Of a stretch of 64,000 bases of DNA, positions 36,301 to 49,303 are shown piece after piece; within the stretch, counting starts at the first letter, position 1; every line of letters begins with the position of its first letter. Position numbers and translations under genes: made by a program. The DNA is from Cephalotus follicularis (Eukaryota > Streptophyta > Magnoliopsida > Oxalidales > Cephalotaceae): the NCBI GenBank assembly GCA_001972305.1, contig BDDD01002136.1:136617-200616 (forward strand), given 5' to 3'. Under the pieces are notes generated by a model that was given only the letters and a program-made list of their open reading frames with translations, did not search any database and was not told where the DNA came from.

Positions 36301-38109
36301 TTTGATTGAAGAAATGTTTAAATTGCCCTCCTAAGTGCCAAAAATGAGGCCATGGCTTCCAGAATGCTAAATGACGTTCTTATGTGCCAAGGGTGAATTG
36401 TTTTACTGAATGAACTCTTAAATTGACTTTCTAGACTACAAACATGAGTCCTTTGGCCTCTAGCAAGCCAAATCCCTTTTATGTGCCACGGTTTAAGTGT
36501 TTGGATTAACGAAGGCACATATTACCCTCTAAAGGGTAAAATATATTGACTTTGGCACCTGGTAGGCCAAATAACCTTTATATGTGCCAAGGGTAAAGTG
36601 TTTGTGTTAAAGAATTGTCAAATTTCCATCGTAAGTTGAAAAACATGAGTCTCTTGGCTTTCGGGTGACCAAATTCACTTCTTATGCGCCAACGGCAAAG
36701 ACTTTGAGTTAGGAAATGCTTAAATTGCCATCCTAAGTGCCAAAAATGTGACTAATGGCTTCCAGAAGGCTAAATGACCTTCTTATATGCCAGGGGTGAA
36801 GTGTTTGACTTAATGAAGGCTTAAATTGACTTTCTACACACCAAACACGAGTCCTTTGGCCTCTAGCAGACCAAATCCCTTTTATGTACCACAGTTTTAA
36901 GTGTTTGACTTAACGAAAGCACATATTGCCTTCCTAAGTGTAAAACATATGGACCTTTGTATCTGGAAGGGCAAATGACCTTCATATGTGCTAAGGGTAA
37001 AGTGTTTGATTGTAGGAATGGTCAAATTGCATCCCAAGTGTCAAACATGAGTCTCTTGGCTTTAAGGAGGCCAAATTCCCTTCTTATGTACCAAAGGCAA
37101 AGAGTTTGACTTAAAAAAAATCTTAAATTGCCTTCCTAAGTGCCAAAAATTAGGCCATGGCTTCCATAAGGCTAAATGACCTTCTTATGTGCCAAGCGTG
37201 AAGTGTTTGACTGAATGAAGGCTTAAATTTTCTTTCTAGATACCACATATGAGTCATTTGGCCTCTAGCAAGCCAAATCCCTTTTATGTGTCACGTTTTA
37301 AGTGTTTGAGTTCATGAAGGCACATATTGCCTGCCTAAGTGCAAAACATATGGACCTTAGCATCTGGAAGGCCAAATGACCTTTATATGTGCCAAGAGTA
37401 AAGTGTTTGAGCTAAAAAATTGTCAAATTGCAATCGTAAGTGGAAAAACACGAGTCTCTTGGTTTTCGGGTGACCAAATTCCCTTCTTATACTCCAAGCG
37501 CAAAGAGTTTGAGTTAAGAAATGCTTAAATTGCCTTCCTAAGTGCCAAAAATGAGCCCATGACTTCTAGAAGTCTAAATGACCTTCTTATATGCCAAGGG
37601 TGAAGTGTTTGACTGAATAAACGCTTAAATTGACTTTCTAGACACCAAACATGAGCCCTTCGGCCTCTAGCAGGCCAAATCCATTTTATGTGCAACGGTT
37701 TAAGTGTTTGACTTAATGAAGGCACATATTACATTCCTAAGTGTAAAACATATGGACTTGACCATCTGGAAGGCCAAATGACCTTCATATGTGCCAAAAG
37801 TGAAGTGCTTGAGTTAAGAAATGGTCAAATTGCCATCCTAAGGGCCAAACATGAGTCTTGCGGGTTCTAAGAGGCCAAATGCCCTTCTTATGTTCCAAGG
37901 CAAAGGGTTTGACTTAAGAAATGCTTAAATTGCCTTCTTAAGTGAAAAAAATTAGGCCATGGCTTCCAGAAGGCTAAATGACCTTCTTATGTACCAAGGG
38001 TGAAGTATTTGACTGAATGAACGCTTAAATTGACTTTCTAGACACCAAACATGAGTCCTTTGGCCTCTAGTAGGCCAAGTCACTTTTATGTGCCACGGTT
38101 TAAGTGTTT
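33334..38109 (-). repeat. Satellite block 8, reverse
   Basis: About 4.8 kb of reverse 401-bp units with small deletions (for example near 34450 and 35450). It ends inside a 15-bp sequence, ACGGTTTAAGTGTTT (38095-38109), that is repeated after the LINE. Confidence 0.9.
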
Positions 38110-38435
38110 TTTTTTTGGAAAGTTCAATATATTAGTAAGTAACATTCCAAGGGGGTATATATGCCTACCCTTGGTACATATGTGTGAACATCTCTATAGT
38201 CAGATCAAACAACCTGACCCAAGCCTGTAGCACTACAAAACCTATCAATCATATTCTCTATTACATACAAAAATTATGGCCCAAATGGCATATCAATACA
38301 ACCAAAAAACAGTGTCTGTTGACACCACCCCCTAAACAGGCCCAAAGACCTAGTGAATGCTTGGCCCGTCACGAAGCCCAAACGATTGCAAGCTCGCTGC
38401 CCAAATCCAGTGACACGCAAGGCACTCTGCAGGCG

Positions 38436-39542
38436 CTAGTGCACGGAGAAGGTGATATGGCCAGTCCCTCCTTGTCTGGTACCACGTTGTTGGTCGTTCT
38501 TGCAGAAAATGCTTTCTTCAGTCCCCCAATTCTCCCCCAGTGCCCTGTTAAAGGGAGTGTCCAGAACTCTCAGTTGCATGGCAGCCTTCTTGGCAACATC
38601 AAAGACGATACAGTCAAGGAGCTGACTGGGGGGAGCCACAAATTGCCTGAAAATTCTATTATTCCTCTCCCTCCAGCAGTGATAAACAGATGCAGCAAGC
38701 CCAGCTCTCCTCATCCGCCTATGGAATCAGCTCCCTATAGCGCGACCCAGTGCCCAGGTAGCCATGGCCTCCCAGTTCCACTCAGATGGGGGAGGGCAGT
38801 TGTTAAGTTCCAACCCCCTGCTCCTGAAAGATTTTGTGAAGGCACAAGCAAAGAAGAGACGATCAAGCGTTTCTTGATGCCCACACCCAAAAGGACAAAG
38901 ACTCTATTGTACTACGCCAAGACCTTGAAGTTTTTCCAATGTAAGGTACACTTTGCGAAAGGTGAGCCACAGGCAAAAGGAGTGCTTCGGTATTGCACCT
39001 TTGAACCACAACACCTTAGCCCATGGAACCGTTGGAGCTGAAAGTCTTAGAGAATCCCAGGCTGATTTATGTGTGAAGATCCCTCCCTCGCTACGCCACC
39101 CAATGGAGTCTCTCTATCTTATCGGAATATTGGTACATGCACTGCTAATATCCCTTAGTTGCCACACATGGGAAGGCCAGTTCCAGATTGTGTCTAATAG
39201 GATCTCAGATATGGGGGCATTTGATGGCAGACCAGAGTCGTAGATGGCTCTGTCTCCAACCCTTTCACACAGGGGAATGCCTTGGAACCAGGGGTCATAC
39301 CAGATAGACCAAGAAGAATTGCGGCCAATGGTGTAAACCAAATTAGCAGAGACTAGTGGTCTAATCTTCAGGAGGCGTTTCCATGTGACTGACAATGTCT
39401 GTTTATTCTTCATCTGCCAGAAGGACTGTCGCTTAAGTACCTCAGCCTTACACCAGAGCACCCAGAGGGATTGTTTATTGACCAGTATATCCCATATCAG
39501 TCTCATCATCACTGCTTTGTTGCATTCTAAGGCTCTCCTCAT
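38436..39542 (-). pseudogene. LINE ORF2 C-terminal zinc-binding region, decayed
   Basis: Two stretches in the same frame as the RT: 39114-39542 (ECNKAVMMRLIWDILVNKQSLWVLWCKA, VYTIGRNSSWSIWYDPW) and 38436-38714 (LAASVYHCWRERNNRIFRQF). These match the zf-RVT region that follows RT in plant LINEs. The stretch between them, 38715-39113, has lost its frame. I see no RNase H domain. From 38110 to 38435 the sequence is the 3' untranslated tail. Confidence 0.75.
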
Positions 39543-39554
39543 ACCAAGACCCCA

Positions 39555-40493
39555 TTAAAAGTTAGGCTTGCAAACATGCGCCCAGGAGACCTTGGCCCGC
39601 TTCCTGGTCGTGGAGCCTGCCCAGAGGAAGTCCCTCATAATCCTTTCACTGTCAAGAAGCGTTGAGGTGGGCAGGATAGTATTACAGATCCAAAAATTCA
39701 TGATGCCCGAAAGAGTAGCTTGTAAGAGTTGTAGATGACCTGAGAAGGATAGGCACCTGCTAGTCCATGTTTCAATTCTATTAACCAACTTCAAGGTGAG
39801 GCATCTACAGTCAAGAGCAGACAGTCTCCTGGGGACCAGGGGGAGCCCCAAGTATGTAAGGGGGAGGGAGTCAATATCGATGTTAAGAGTTGTGCTTATT
39901 AGCTCCTTAGTGGCGTGGGCTGTGTTACCAAAGACTACCAGGCACTTGTCTAGATTCAGTCTCAAGCCAGATAAACCCAGGAAGTGTTTCAGCCCCTCAA
40001 AGAGAATCTTCACTGACTTCGCTTCGGCCTGGGATAAAAGCAAAATGTCATCTGTGAAGAGCAAGTGTGTCGCAACAGTCCTTTTGCATCTAGGGTGAAA
40101 CAGGTACCCATCCGTTTCAGACACTGCCCGAAGGGAGCTAGACAAAGCATCCATAGCAAGCACAAACAGGAAGGGAGAGAGGGGATCACCCTGTCTGAGG
40201 CCCCGCTTGCCTTTGAAGTAACCACACAAGTTGCCATTGATCGCCACAGAAAAAGTGGGAGAAGATATGCACACTTTGATCCAAGCTAAAAGGTTAGAGG
40301 GGTAGTCCATGGTGTCCAGCAGCTGCAGGACAAGGTCCCAACTAATAGAATCATATGCTTTGTGAATGTCAGCTTTGATAGCACATCTCGGGATGCCCCC
40401 CTTCTGGTCATATCCCCTAAGAAGTTCCTGGGCAATGAGAAAATTTTCAAGGGATTGTTCTACTGGGGATAAAGCCTGCTTGGGCCTTATCAA
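39555..40493 (-). pseudogene. LINE ORF2 reverse transcriptase core
   Basis: Overlaps the previous frame by 47 bases with a frameshift near 40450-40490. Contains FLIAQELLRGY, the palm Asp in KADIHKAYDSISWD, INGNLCGYFKGKRGLRQGDPLSPFLF, and the catalytic motif as FTDDILLLSQ where plant LINEs usually have FADD; both Asp residues are kept. Thumb motifs follow (LGLSGLRLNLDKC, LTYLGLPLVPRRLSALDC), then WTSRCLSFSGHLQLLQATLSGIMNFW and WAHVCKPNF. Ends at a TAA (39555-39557), after which the C-terminal region is decayed. Confidence 0.9.
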
Positions 40494-42124
40494 TAAACTC
40501 AGCTAAAGAGGGCTTGAGTCTGTCCGCAATGAGCTTAGACAACACTTTGTAAAGGAAATTAAAGCAAGCAATAGGTCGGTATTCACTGATGCTAGAGGAA
40601 TTGTTGGATTTGGGTACCAGGGTGATAATGGTTGCATTAAGTCCCTTGGGCATGTATGGATGGCCAAAAAAAAAAAACCTACAGGCAGCTACCAAATCCT
40701 TTTCCACAATATCCCACACAGCTCTGAAGAAATGTCCGTTGAAGCCATCTGGCCCCGGAGCTTTATCTGGATTGAGGGCCCAAAAGGCGTCCGTAATTTC
40801 AACATCCGTAAAACCCCTGCTCATCAAGGGCTTTTGTTCTTCTGTGAATTTCTTAGAGTACTCAAAAATGCTGGAAGATGTTTGTGTGAACTGGTGCCCA
40901 AGAAAGCCTTTGAAATGTTCCACTGCCAATTTTTCAACCTTATCCTGTGTGCAAGCCCAGCTGCCGTCCAGCTTTTGGAGCCTATCAATATGATTTCTGT
41001 GGTGCAAGGAGGAGACAGGTCGGTGAAAGAATTTGTTGTTGGAGTCTCCAAGTTTGAGCCAGTTAATGGACGACTTTTGTTTTAAGAAGGATTCCTCCTC
41101 CGCTTTCACTTTCCACAACCTGGCAATAAGGCTCTTTTCCTGTTGAAGTAGCTCTGGATCAGAGGGTTGGTGTAGCAACTTGGACTGGATATTCTCTAAC
41201 TCCACCCTGATGGTTTCCTTCTTGGTGATCGGGTTAGACCTCCTAAAGGTGTGTTTGAGCTCTCTTTTCAAATTCCTAAGTTTGCTTAATAGCACTTCCA
41301 GAGGGTTGCCAACAGCCCTTAGGTCCCAGACTCTTCTTACCAAACCTAGAAAATGGCTGTCATTAGTCCAATAGTTGAGAAACTTAAAAGGTTTGCATCC
41401 ATTTCGCCAAGGAGCCGCCAGGGTAACAGAGACTGGGGAATGATCTGATATCCCCGGATAATGGAACTGAGCAAATGAATGGTTGTACTCCTTGTGCCAG
41501 CCCCAATTTCCCAGAGCTCTATCCAATTTTTTGTTGACAGTGTAAGCGCCTTCCCTCTTATTGGACCAGGTAAAAAACCTCCCTACATTCCTGATGTCTT
41601 CCACTTCCAACATATTCAGGTAGTTGTTGAACTCATTCATAGCCTTGGAAAACTTCGGGGAGCCATGTAATTGTTCCTGGGGATGCCGAGATACATTGAA
41701 GTCCCCCATAATGAGCCATGGTTCAGAGGCCACATGTGTTGAGTTAAAGATGAGATCCTTCCATAGATCCCTTCTATTTCTGTAGTCACAATGCCCATAA
41801 ATAAAGGAAAGATGGACCACATTTCCGTTGCCTAATATAGCTTTGCCATGTATTGCTTGGTCAGTTAAGTGGCTGACCTCAAACCTAATGAACCTAGGAT
41901 CCCATATAACCCAGATCCTCCCCTGTCATATAACTGAATGGTTAGAAATCCATTCCTTACTCCTGCCCAATCTAGGCATAATATGTTGCACCCCTATCTT
42001 CCTATGTTCTTGTTTCTAGCAGGCCAATAATGGCTACATTATTCGATGATATAAACCTACCTACTTCTTCTTCTTTTAGAGGGTTATTGAGCCCTCTAAT
42101 GTTCCAAGATGCACAACTAATCAT
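40447..42124 (-). pseudogene. LINE ORF2 N-terminal part: AP-type endonuclease and RT start
   Basis: The ATG at 42122-42124 opens ISCASWNIRGLNN...IIGLLETRT, the first motif of the exonuclease-endonuclease-phosphatase fold, then a stop. After a frameshift in about 41940-42000 and a further TGA, the frame continues (WVIWDPRF, FIYGHCDYRNRR, the metal-binding GDFNV, and SDHSPV near the end of the fold). A linker then leads to the RT N-terminus: NPDKAPGPDGF, ITLVPKSNN, EYRPIACFNFLYKVLSKLIADRLK. The open frame stops at 40447-40449, and the RT resumes in another frame. The enzyme would nick target DNA to start reverse transcription. Confidence 0.88.
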
Positions 42125-43737
42125 CGAAAGGGAGTGAGGCCCCTTCTGGACGCATCTCGCTTTTTCTTTCTCTTCTTGTCCGAACCATCTGTGTAACGAA
42201 ACCTAACACCAGGAGGGTTGGGATCCAAAGAGTCTGAGCGGGTTGGAAGAGCTGCCTCAGCGCAAGGCTTGAGAGGAGTAGTAGGGTCATTCTTCCTGTC
42301 ATTTGGTAACACTGCTGGCCTCTCAGAAGTGCTATATGGTTCTACTGTTTGACATTGTTCCATTCCCGAATGTGTAACTGCCTGAACAGGAGCCCTATTT
42401 GGCTCCACTTGTACTTCCTGCCCTTCTTGAAGCAAGTCTGTCTTCGCTTGAGGACATGCCTACTCCTGAGCCACCACCCCACTTTCACCCACTGCTCCCT
42501 GCATATCCTGAGCATTACGCATATCAACATCTGGGAGAACTTTACTGTCCACCAAATGGCATTGCTTAGAGGAGTGGTCGAACACTTTACACACAGAGCA
42601 CGCAGAAGGCTTCCATACATATTGAACCTAAATGTCTGCAAGAATTCCACTTCTACGTCTGACCTTGAAGGAATGGGGGAAGCTGCTATTAGCTTTCATC
42701 TCAACACACACTCGAGCATAGCTCAAGCGATTACCTGCTGTCGTAGCAGCATCCATGCATAGTGGTACACCAAGGGCGCTGGGTATGTAGCTGAGTCCTG
42801 CTCTGGTCCACAACTCAGCAGGCACATTAGTGAGCTTAACCCAAACTGGGATGCTGGAAAAGGATTCCTTGCAGAGGGACATGCCTTCCTCACAACATCT
42901 TAAGGCTAGATATGCTCCCCAAACCTCCCAGGGTCCATTGCTAAGGACAAGGTCACAAGAAGTGTTGTTACTGAACCTAAACAGGAAGTTGCCATCAACA
43001 CCAGCAATGACCTGCGTACTACCCCACTTTCTCCATTTTTTCTCCAGATTTTCCTTGACAATCTTGAGCGGGATTCGCTTGCCAACGAAGTATCCAACCA
43101 GGGTGTTGGACCATGTTTTTACTCCTTCCTCAAACACCTCGTTCGGAGGCTCCACTAGAGCTGGGAAGTTAGCCTCTGAGAGGGAGTCCTCCACCAGCAA
43201 CTCCTTACCCTTATCATTTCTCCCTATCTCAAGGGGACAAGCTACTTCTACCTTGTCAGCATAGCCACAAACTTCATTACCGAAAGAACTACTCCAAGAA
43301 TGGAGGGATTCACTAGGCAGTGGCATTTTCTCGAACTCCTGAGGTGCCAATTCTCTCTGATTCTCAGAGACTTCAGCCGTTGCATTGGTGGACGTCGCAA
43401 CAGTTTCAGGAAAAACACCGTCAGCTACCGTAGCTGGGGTGATACATCTTCTAGGCAGTAGAGTTGTGTTTCTAGCTGTGCACAGGCCAGGACACAAGAG
43501 GGGGGAAACCCTAGAGCAGTTGGAAGACAAGCCAGAGGAAGAAGGCAAGGTTACGGCAGGGGTTTCACTGACATGGCTAACAAGGTCAAGCGAAATCACC
43601 TTACCGGATGATGTGAGACCAGCTGGACGTGGCGGAAGCAAAGACATGAACGGGGGGGGACTCCAGAATAGAAAAGGAGGAGAAGGAAGCTGGTCAAAAG
43701 AGCAAGGCGAGAAAGGAAAGCAAACAAAGGAATGCAA
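42121..43737 (-). pseudogene. LINE ORF1 (DUF4283-type RNA-binding protein with zinc knuckle)
   Basis: Reads in one frame from the Met at 43737 to a TGA at 42121-42123, interrupted by stops at 42628-42630 and near 42465. The N-terminus is low-complexity Ser/Pro-rich. The DUF4283-like domain spans about residues 200-360 (TWSNTLVGYFVGKRIPLKIV, FLFRFSNN, GPWEVWGAYLALRCC, IPVWVKLTNVPAELW, LGVPLCMDAATTA). After the first stop the frame continues into CSVCKVFDHSSKQC (CX2CX4HX4C) and a Lys/Arg-rich tail. It would bind LINE RNA as the nucleoprotein component. The final TGA overlaps the ORF2 ATG. Confidence 0.85.
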
Positions 43738-43825
43738 ACAGTAACGTAGAAAAGGTCAACAAGGAGCAAAATGAAAGGAGAAGGGGGAAGTTAGAGAAAA
43801 GGGAGAGCATCTCTCTCTAACCCAT

Positions 43826-46800
43826 ACGGTTTAAGTGTTTGACTTAACGAAGGTACATATTGCCTTCCTAAGTACCCAACATAAGTACCTTGGCATCTGG
43901 AAGGTCAAATAAACTTCATATGTGAGAAGGGTGACGTGTTTGAGTTAAGAAATGGACAAATTGCCATCCTAAGTTCCAAACACGAGTATCTTGGCTTCCG
44001 GGGTCCAAATTCCCTTCTTATGTGCTAATGGAAAAGAGTTTGACTTAAGAATTGTTGAAATTGCCTTCCTAAGTGCCGAAAATAAGGACATGGCTTTGAG
44101 ATGGCTAAATGACCTTCTTATGTGCCAAGGGTGAAATGTTTGACTGAATGAACACTTAAATTGACTTTCTTGACACCAAACATGATTCCTTTGGCCTATA
44201 GCAGACCAAATCACTTTTATCTGCCACAGTTTATGTGTTTAACTTAACGAAGGCTCATATTGCCTTCCTAAGTGCAAGACATAAGGACCTTGGCATCTGG
44301 AAGGCCAAATGACCTTCATATGTGCCAAGGGTTATGTGTTTGAGTTAAGCAATGGTCAAATTGCCATCCTAGTTACCAATCATTAGTCTCTTGTCTTCCA
44401 GGAGGCCAAATGCCCTTCATATGTGACAAGGGAAAAGAGTTTAACTTAAGAAATGCTTAAATTTCCTTCCTAAGTGTCAAAAATAAGGCTATGGCCTCCA
44501 GAAGGATAATGACCTTCTTATGTACCAAGGGTGAAGTGTTTGACTGAATGAACGCTTAAATTGTCTTTCTAGACACCAAACATTAGTCCTTTGGCCTATA
44601 GTAGGCGAAATCACTTTTATGTGCCACGGTTTAAGTGTTTGACTTAGTGAAGGCACATATTGCCTTCCTAAGTGCAAAACATAAGGACTTTGGAATTCGG
44701 AACGCCAAATGACCTTTATATGTGCCAAGGGCGAAGTGTTCAAATTTCCATCTTAAGTGCAAAACATGAGTCTCTTAGCTACCTGGCTGGCAAATGCCCT
44801 TCATATGTGCCAAGGGTAAAGAGTTTCACTTAAGAAATGCAAAAATTGACTTCCTAATTCCCAAAAATGAGGGCAAGGCTTCCAGAAGGCTAAATGCCAT
44901 TTTTATGTGCCAAGGGTGTAGTGTTTGACTAAATGAAAGCTGAAATTGACATTCTAGACACCAAACATAAGTCCTTTGGCACCAAGCAGGCCAAATAACG
45001 TTTTTGTGCCACGATTTAAGTATTTGACTTAAAGAAGGTGCATATTGCCTTCCTAAGTACAAAACATATGGACCTTGGCATCTGGAAGGTCAAATGACAT
45101 TCATATGTGCCAAGAGTGAAATGTTTGCGTTAAGGAATAGTAAAATTGTCATCCTAAGGGCCAAACATGAGTATCTTGGCTTTCGGGAGTCCAAATGCCC
45201 TTCTTATTTTCCAAGGGCAAAGAGTTTGATTTAAGAAATGTTGAAATTGCCTTCCTAATTCCCAAATATGAGGGTAAGGCTTCCAGAATGCTAAATGACC
45301 TTCTTATGTGCCAAGGGTCAAATGTTTGACTAAATGAAGGCTTAAATTAACTTTCTAGACACCAAACGTGACTCCTTTGGCCTCTCGTAGGCCAAATTTC
45401 TTTTATGTGCCACGGTTTAAGTGTTTGACTTAACGAAGACACATATTGCCTTCCTAAATGCAAAACAAATGGGCCCTTGCATCTGGAGGGCCAAATGACC
45501 TTCATATGTGTAAAGGGTCAAGTGTTTGAGTCAAGGAATGGTAAAATTGCCATCCTAAGGGCCAAAACCGAGTCTCTTGGCTTCTGGGATGCCAAATGCC
45601 CTTCTTATGTGCCACAGGCAAAGAGTTTGACTTAAGAAATACTTAAATCACCTGCCTAAGTGCCAAAAATTAGATCATGGATTTTAGAAGGCTAAATGAC
45701 CTTCTTATGTGCCATGAGTGAAGTGTTTGACGGAATGAAGAGTTAGATTGACTTTCTAGACACCAAACATGAGTCATTTGCCCTTTTTGAAGGCCAAATC
45801 CCTTTTATGTTCCACGGTTTAAGTGTTTGACATAACTAAGTCACATATTACCTTCCTAAGTGCAAAACATATAGATCTTGGCATCTGGAAGCCAAATGAC
45901 CTTCACATGTGCCAAGGGTGAAGAGTTTGAGTTAAGGAATTGTCAAATTGCCATCCTAAGTGCCAAACATGAGTCTCTTGGCTTTCGGGTGGCCAAATGC
46001 CCTTCTTATGTGCCAAGGACAAGGAGTTTGACTAAAGAAATGATTAAATTACCTTCCTAAGTGCCAAAAATGAGGTCATGGTTTTCAAAAGGCTAAATAA
46101 CCTTCTAATGTGCCAAGCTTGAAGTGTTTGACTAAATGAAGGCTTAAATTGACTTTCCAAACATCAAACATGAGCCCTTTGGTCTCTATCATGTCAAATG
46201 CCTTTAATGTGTCGTGGTTTAAGTGTTTGATTTAACGAAAGCATTTATTGCTCTCCTAAGTGCAAAGCATATGGACCTTGGCATCTGGAAGGCCAGATAA
46301 CCTTCATATACACCAAGGATGAAATGTTAGAGTTAAGGAATGGTCAATTTGCCATCCTAAGTGCAGACCATGAGTCTCTTGGCTTCTGGGAGGCCAAATG
46401 CCCTTTTTATGTGCCAAGGGCTAAGAGTTTGACTTAAAAAATGCTTAAATTGCCTTCATAAGTGTCAAAATTTAGGCCATGTCTTCCAGAAGGCAAAATG
46501 ACCTTCTTATGTAAGATGGGTGGAGTGTTTGACTGAATGAAGGCTTGAGTTGACTTTTTAGACACCTAACATGAGTCCTTTGCCCTTTGAGCAGGCCAAA
46601 TCTCTTTGATTTACCACGGTTTAAGTGCTTAATTTAACGACGATATATATTGCCTTCCTAAGTGTAAGACATAAGAACCTTGGCATCCGGAAGGCCAAAT
46701 GACCTTCATATGTGCCAAGGGTGAACTGTTGAAGTGAAGGAATGGTGAAATTGCCATCCTAAGTACCAAACATTAGTCTCTTGGCTTCCAAGAGGCCAAA

Positions 46801-49141
46801 TGCCCTTCTAGTGTTTCAAGGGTAAAGAGTTTGACTTAAGAAATGCTTAAATTACCTTCCTAAGTGCCAAAGATGAGGTCATGGCTTTCTGAAGGCTAAA
46901 TGACTTTCTTATGCGCCAAAGGTGAAGTGTTTGAGGGAATGAAGGCTTAAATTTACTTTATATACACCAAACATGTGTCCTTTGGCCTATTGCTAGGCAT
47001 ATCCTTTTTATGTACCATGGTTTAAGTGTTTGACTTAACGAAGGCACATATTGCATTCCTAAGTGCAAAACATACGGACCTTGGCATATGGAAGGCCAAG
47101 TGACCTTCATATGAGCCAAAGATGAATTGTTTGAGTTAGGGAATGGCCAAATTGCCATCCTAAGTGCCAAACATGAGTCTCTTGGCTTCTGGGAGGCCAA
47201 ATTCTCTTCATATGTGCCAAGGGCAAAGGGTTTGAGTGAAGAAATAATTAGCTTGCCTTCCCAATTGCCAAAAATGATGTCATGGCTTCCAGAAGGCTAA
47301 ATAACCTTCTAATGTGCCAAGGTTGAAGTGTTTGACTGGGTGAAGGCTTAAATTGACTTTCTAGACACCAAACATGAGTCCTTTGGCCTCTAGCAAGACA
47401 AATCACTTTTATGGGTCGCGGTTTAAGTGTTTGACATAACGAAGGCTCATATTGCCTCCCTAAGTGCAAAACATAAGGACCTTGGCATCTGGAAGGCCTA
47501 ATGACCTTCAAATGTGTCAAGGGTGAAGTGTTTAAGTTAAGAAATGGTCAAAATGCCATCCTGATTGCAAAACATTAGTCTCTTGGCTTCCGGGAGGCCA
47601 AATGCAATTCATATGTGACAAGGGCAAAGAGTTTGTCTTAAGAAATACTTAAATTACCATCCTAAGTGTCAAAAATGAGGCTATAGCTTCCAGAAGGATA
47701 AAGGACCTTCTTATGTGCCAAGGGTGAAGTGTTTGACTGAATGAAGGGTTAAATTAACTTTCTAGACACCAAACATGATTCCTTTGGCCTCTAGCAGACC
47801 AAATCACTTTTATGTGCCACGGTTTAAGTGTTTGACTTAACGAAGGCACATCTTGCCTTCCTAAGTGCAAAACATAAGGATCTTGGCATTTGGAAGGCCA
47901 AATGACCTTCATATGTAGCAAGGGTGAAGTGTTTCAGTTAAGGAATTGTCAAATTGTCATCCTAAGTGCCAAACCTGAGTCTCTTGGCTTCCTGGAGACC
48001 AAATGCTCTTCTTATGTAACAAGGTTAAAGAGTTTGACTGAAGAAATGCTGAAATTACCTTGCTAAGTCCCAAAAATGAGGGCAAGGATTCCAAAAGGTT
48101 AATTGACCTTCATATGTGCCAAGGGTGAAATGTTTGAGTTAAGAACTTGTCAAATTGCCATCCTAAAGGCCAAACATGAGTCTCTTGGCTTCCAGGAGGT
48201 AAAATTCCCTTCTTATGTGCCAAGGACAAAGAGTTTGACTTAAGAAATGATTAAATTTCCTTCCTAAGAGCCAAAAATGAGGTCATGGCTTCCAGAAGGA
48301 AAATGACCTTCTTATGTGCCAAGGTTTAACTAAATGAAGGCTTAAATTGACTTTCTAGACACCAAACATTAGTCCTTCAGCTTATAGCAAGCCAAATCAC
48401 TTTATGTACCAAGGTTTAAGTTTTTAACTTAATGAATGCTCATATTGCCTTCCTAAGTGCAAGACATAAGGACCTTGGCATCTGGAAGGCCAAATGACCT
48501 TCATATGTGCCAAACGTGAAGTGTTTAAGTTAAGCAATGGTAAAATTGTCATCCTACGTATCAAACATTAGTGTCTTTGCTTTCGGGACCCCAAATGCCC
48601 TTCTTCTGTGTCAAGGGCAAAGTGTTTGACGTAAGAAATTCCTAAATTACCTTCCTAAGTGTCAAAAATGAGGCTATGCCATTCAAAATGTCAAATGACC
48701 TTCTTATGTACCAAGGGTGAAGTGTTTGACTGAATGAAGGCTTAAATGGACTTTCTAGACACCAGACATGAGTCCTTGGGCCTCTAGCAGGCCAAGTCAC
48801 TTTTATGTGCCACGGTTTAAGTGTTTGACTTAATGAAGGCACATATTGCCTTCCTAAGTGCAAAACATATGGACCCTTGCATCTGGAGGGCCAAATGACC
48901 TTCATATGCGTCAACGGCAAACGGTTTGAGTTGAGGAATGGTCAAATTCCCATCCTAAGTGCCAAACATGAGTTTATTGGCTTCCGGGAGGCCAAATGCC
49001 TTTCTTATGTGTCAAGGGCAAAGAGTTTGACTTAGGAAATGCTTAAATTACCTTCTTAAGAGCCAAAAATGAGGTCATGCTTTCAGAAGGCGAAATGACC
49101 TTCTTATGTGCCAATGGTGAAGTGTTTGACTGAATGAAGGC
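43826..49141 (-). repeat. Satellite block 9, reverse
   Basis: Reverse units resuming after the LINE. Unit order and the four monomer types remain recognisable, with scattered small deletions (for example near 44740 and 48320). No other element and no gene seen. Confidence 0.9.
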
Positions 49142-49303
49142 TCCCTTGTGTACCTAGAAAGGGATAGCTATATGGATACTGTTTTTTTGAGGCGTGTTTG
49201 TAAACACTAATTTATGAGACGTTTTTAGCCTATGTATTAAGAAAAGGCATATAGACCCCTTTTTGTTTTTATATTAATTTACTGAAGTTATCCAAAAGAA
49301 AAA
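49142..49303 (+). mobile_element. Small A-tailed insertion, copy 1
   Basis: About 160 bp of unique DNA (TCCCTTGTGTACCTAGAAAG...) ending TTATATTAATTTACTGAAG, then ATCCAAAAGAAAAAAA. That resembles the 3' untranslated end and A-tail of a plant LINE or a SINE. It replaces about 25 bp of the satellite monomer rather than lying between clean duplications. Confidence 0.6.

Larger units (their letters stand above)
38110..43825 (-). mobile_element. L1-type LINE, near full length, 15-bp target duplication
   Basis: 5.7-kb non-LTR retrotransposon on the minus strand. A short poly(A) (T-run 38107-38116 on the plus strand) marks the 3' end. ORF1 and ORF2 are in the expected order, with a short pyrimidine-containing 5' region (43738-43825). 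ACGGTTTAAGTGTTT flanks it perfectly at 38095-38109 and 43826-43840, as expected from target-primed reverse transcription. The satellite reading resumes in phase after the insert. The perfect duplication suggests a fairly recent insertion, but both ORFs carry stops. Confidence 0.93.

Noticed and set aside
38184-39041. 285-codon frame on the plus strand
   Set aside because: It is antisense to the decayed C-terminal region of LINE ORF2, has no recognisable domain, and starts near the LINE's 3' tail.
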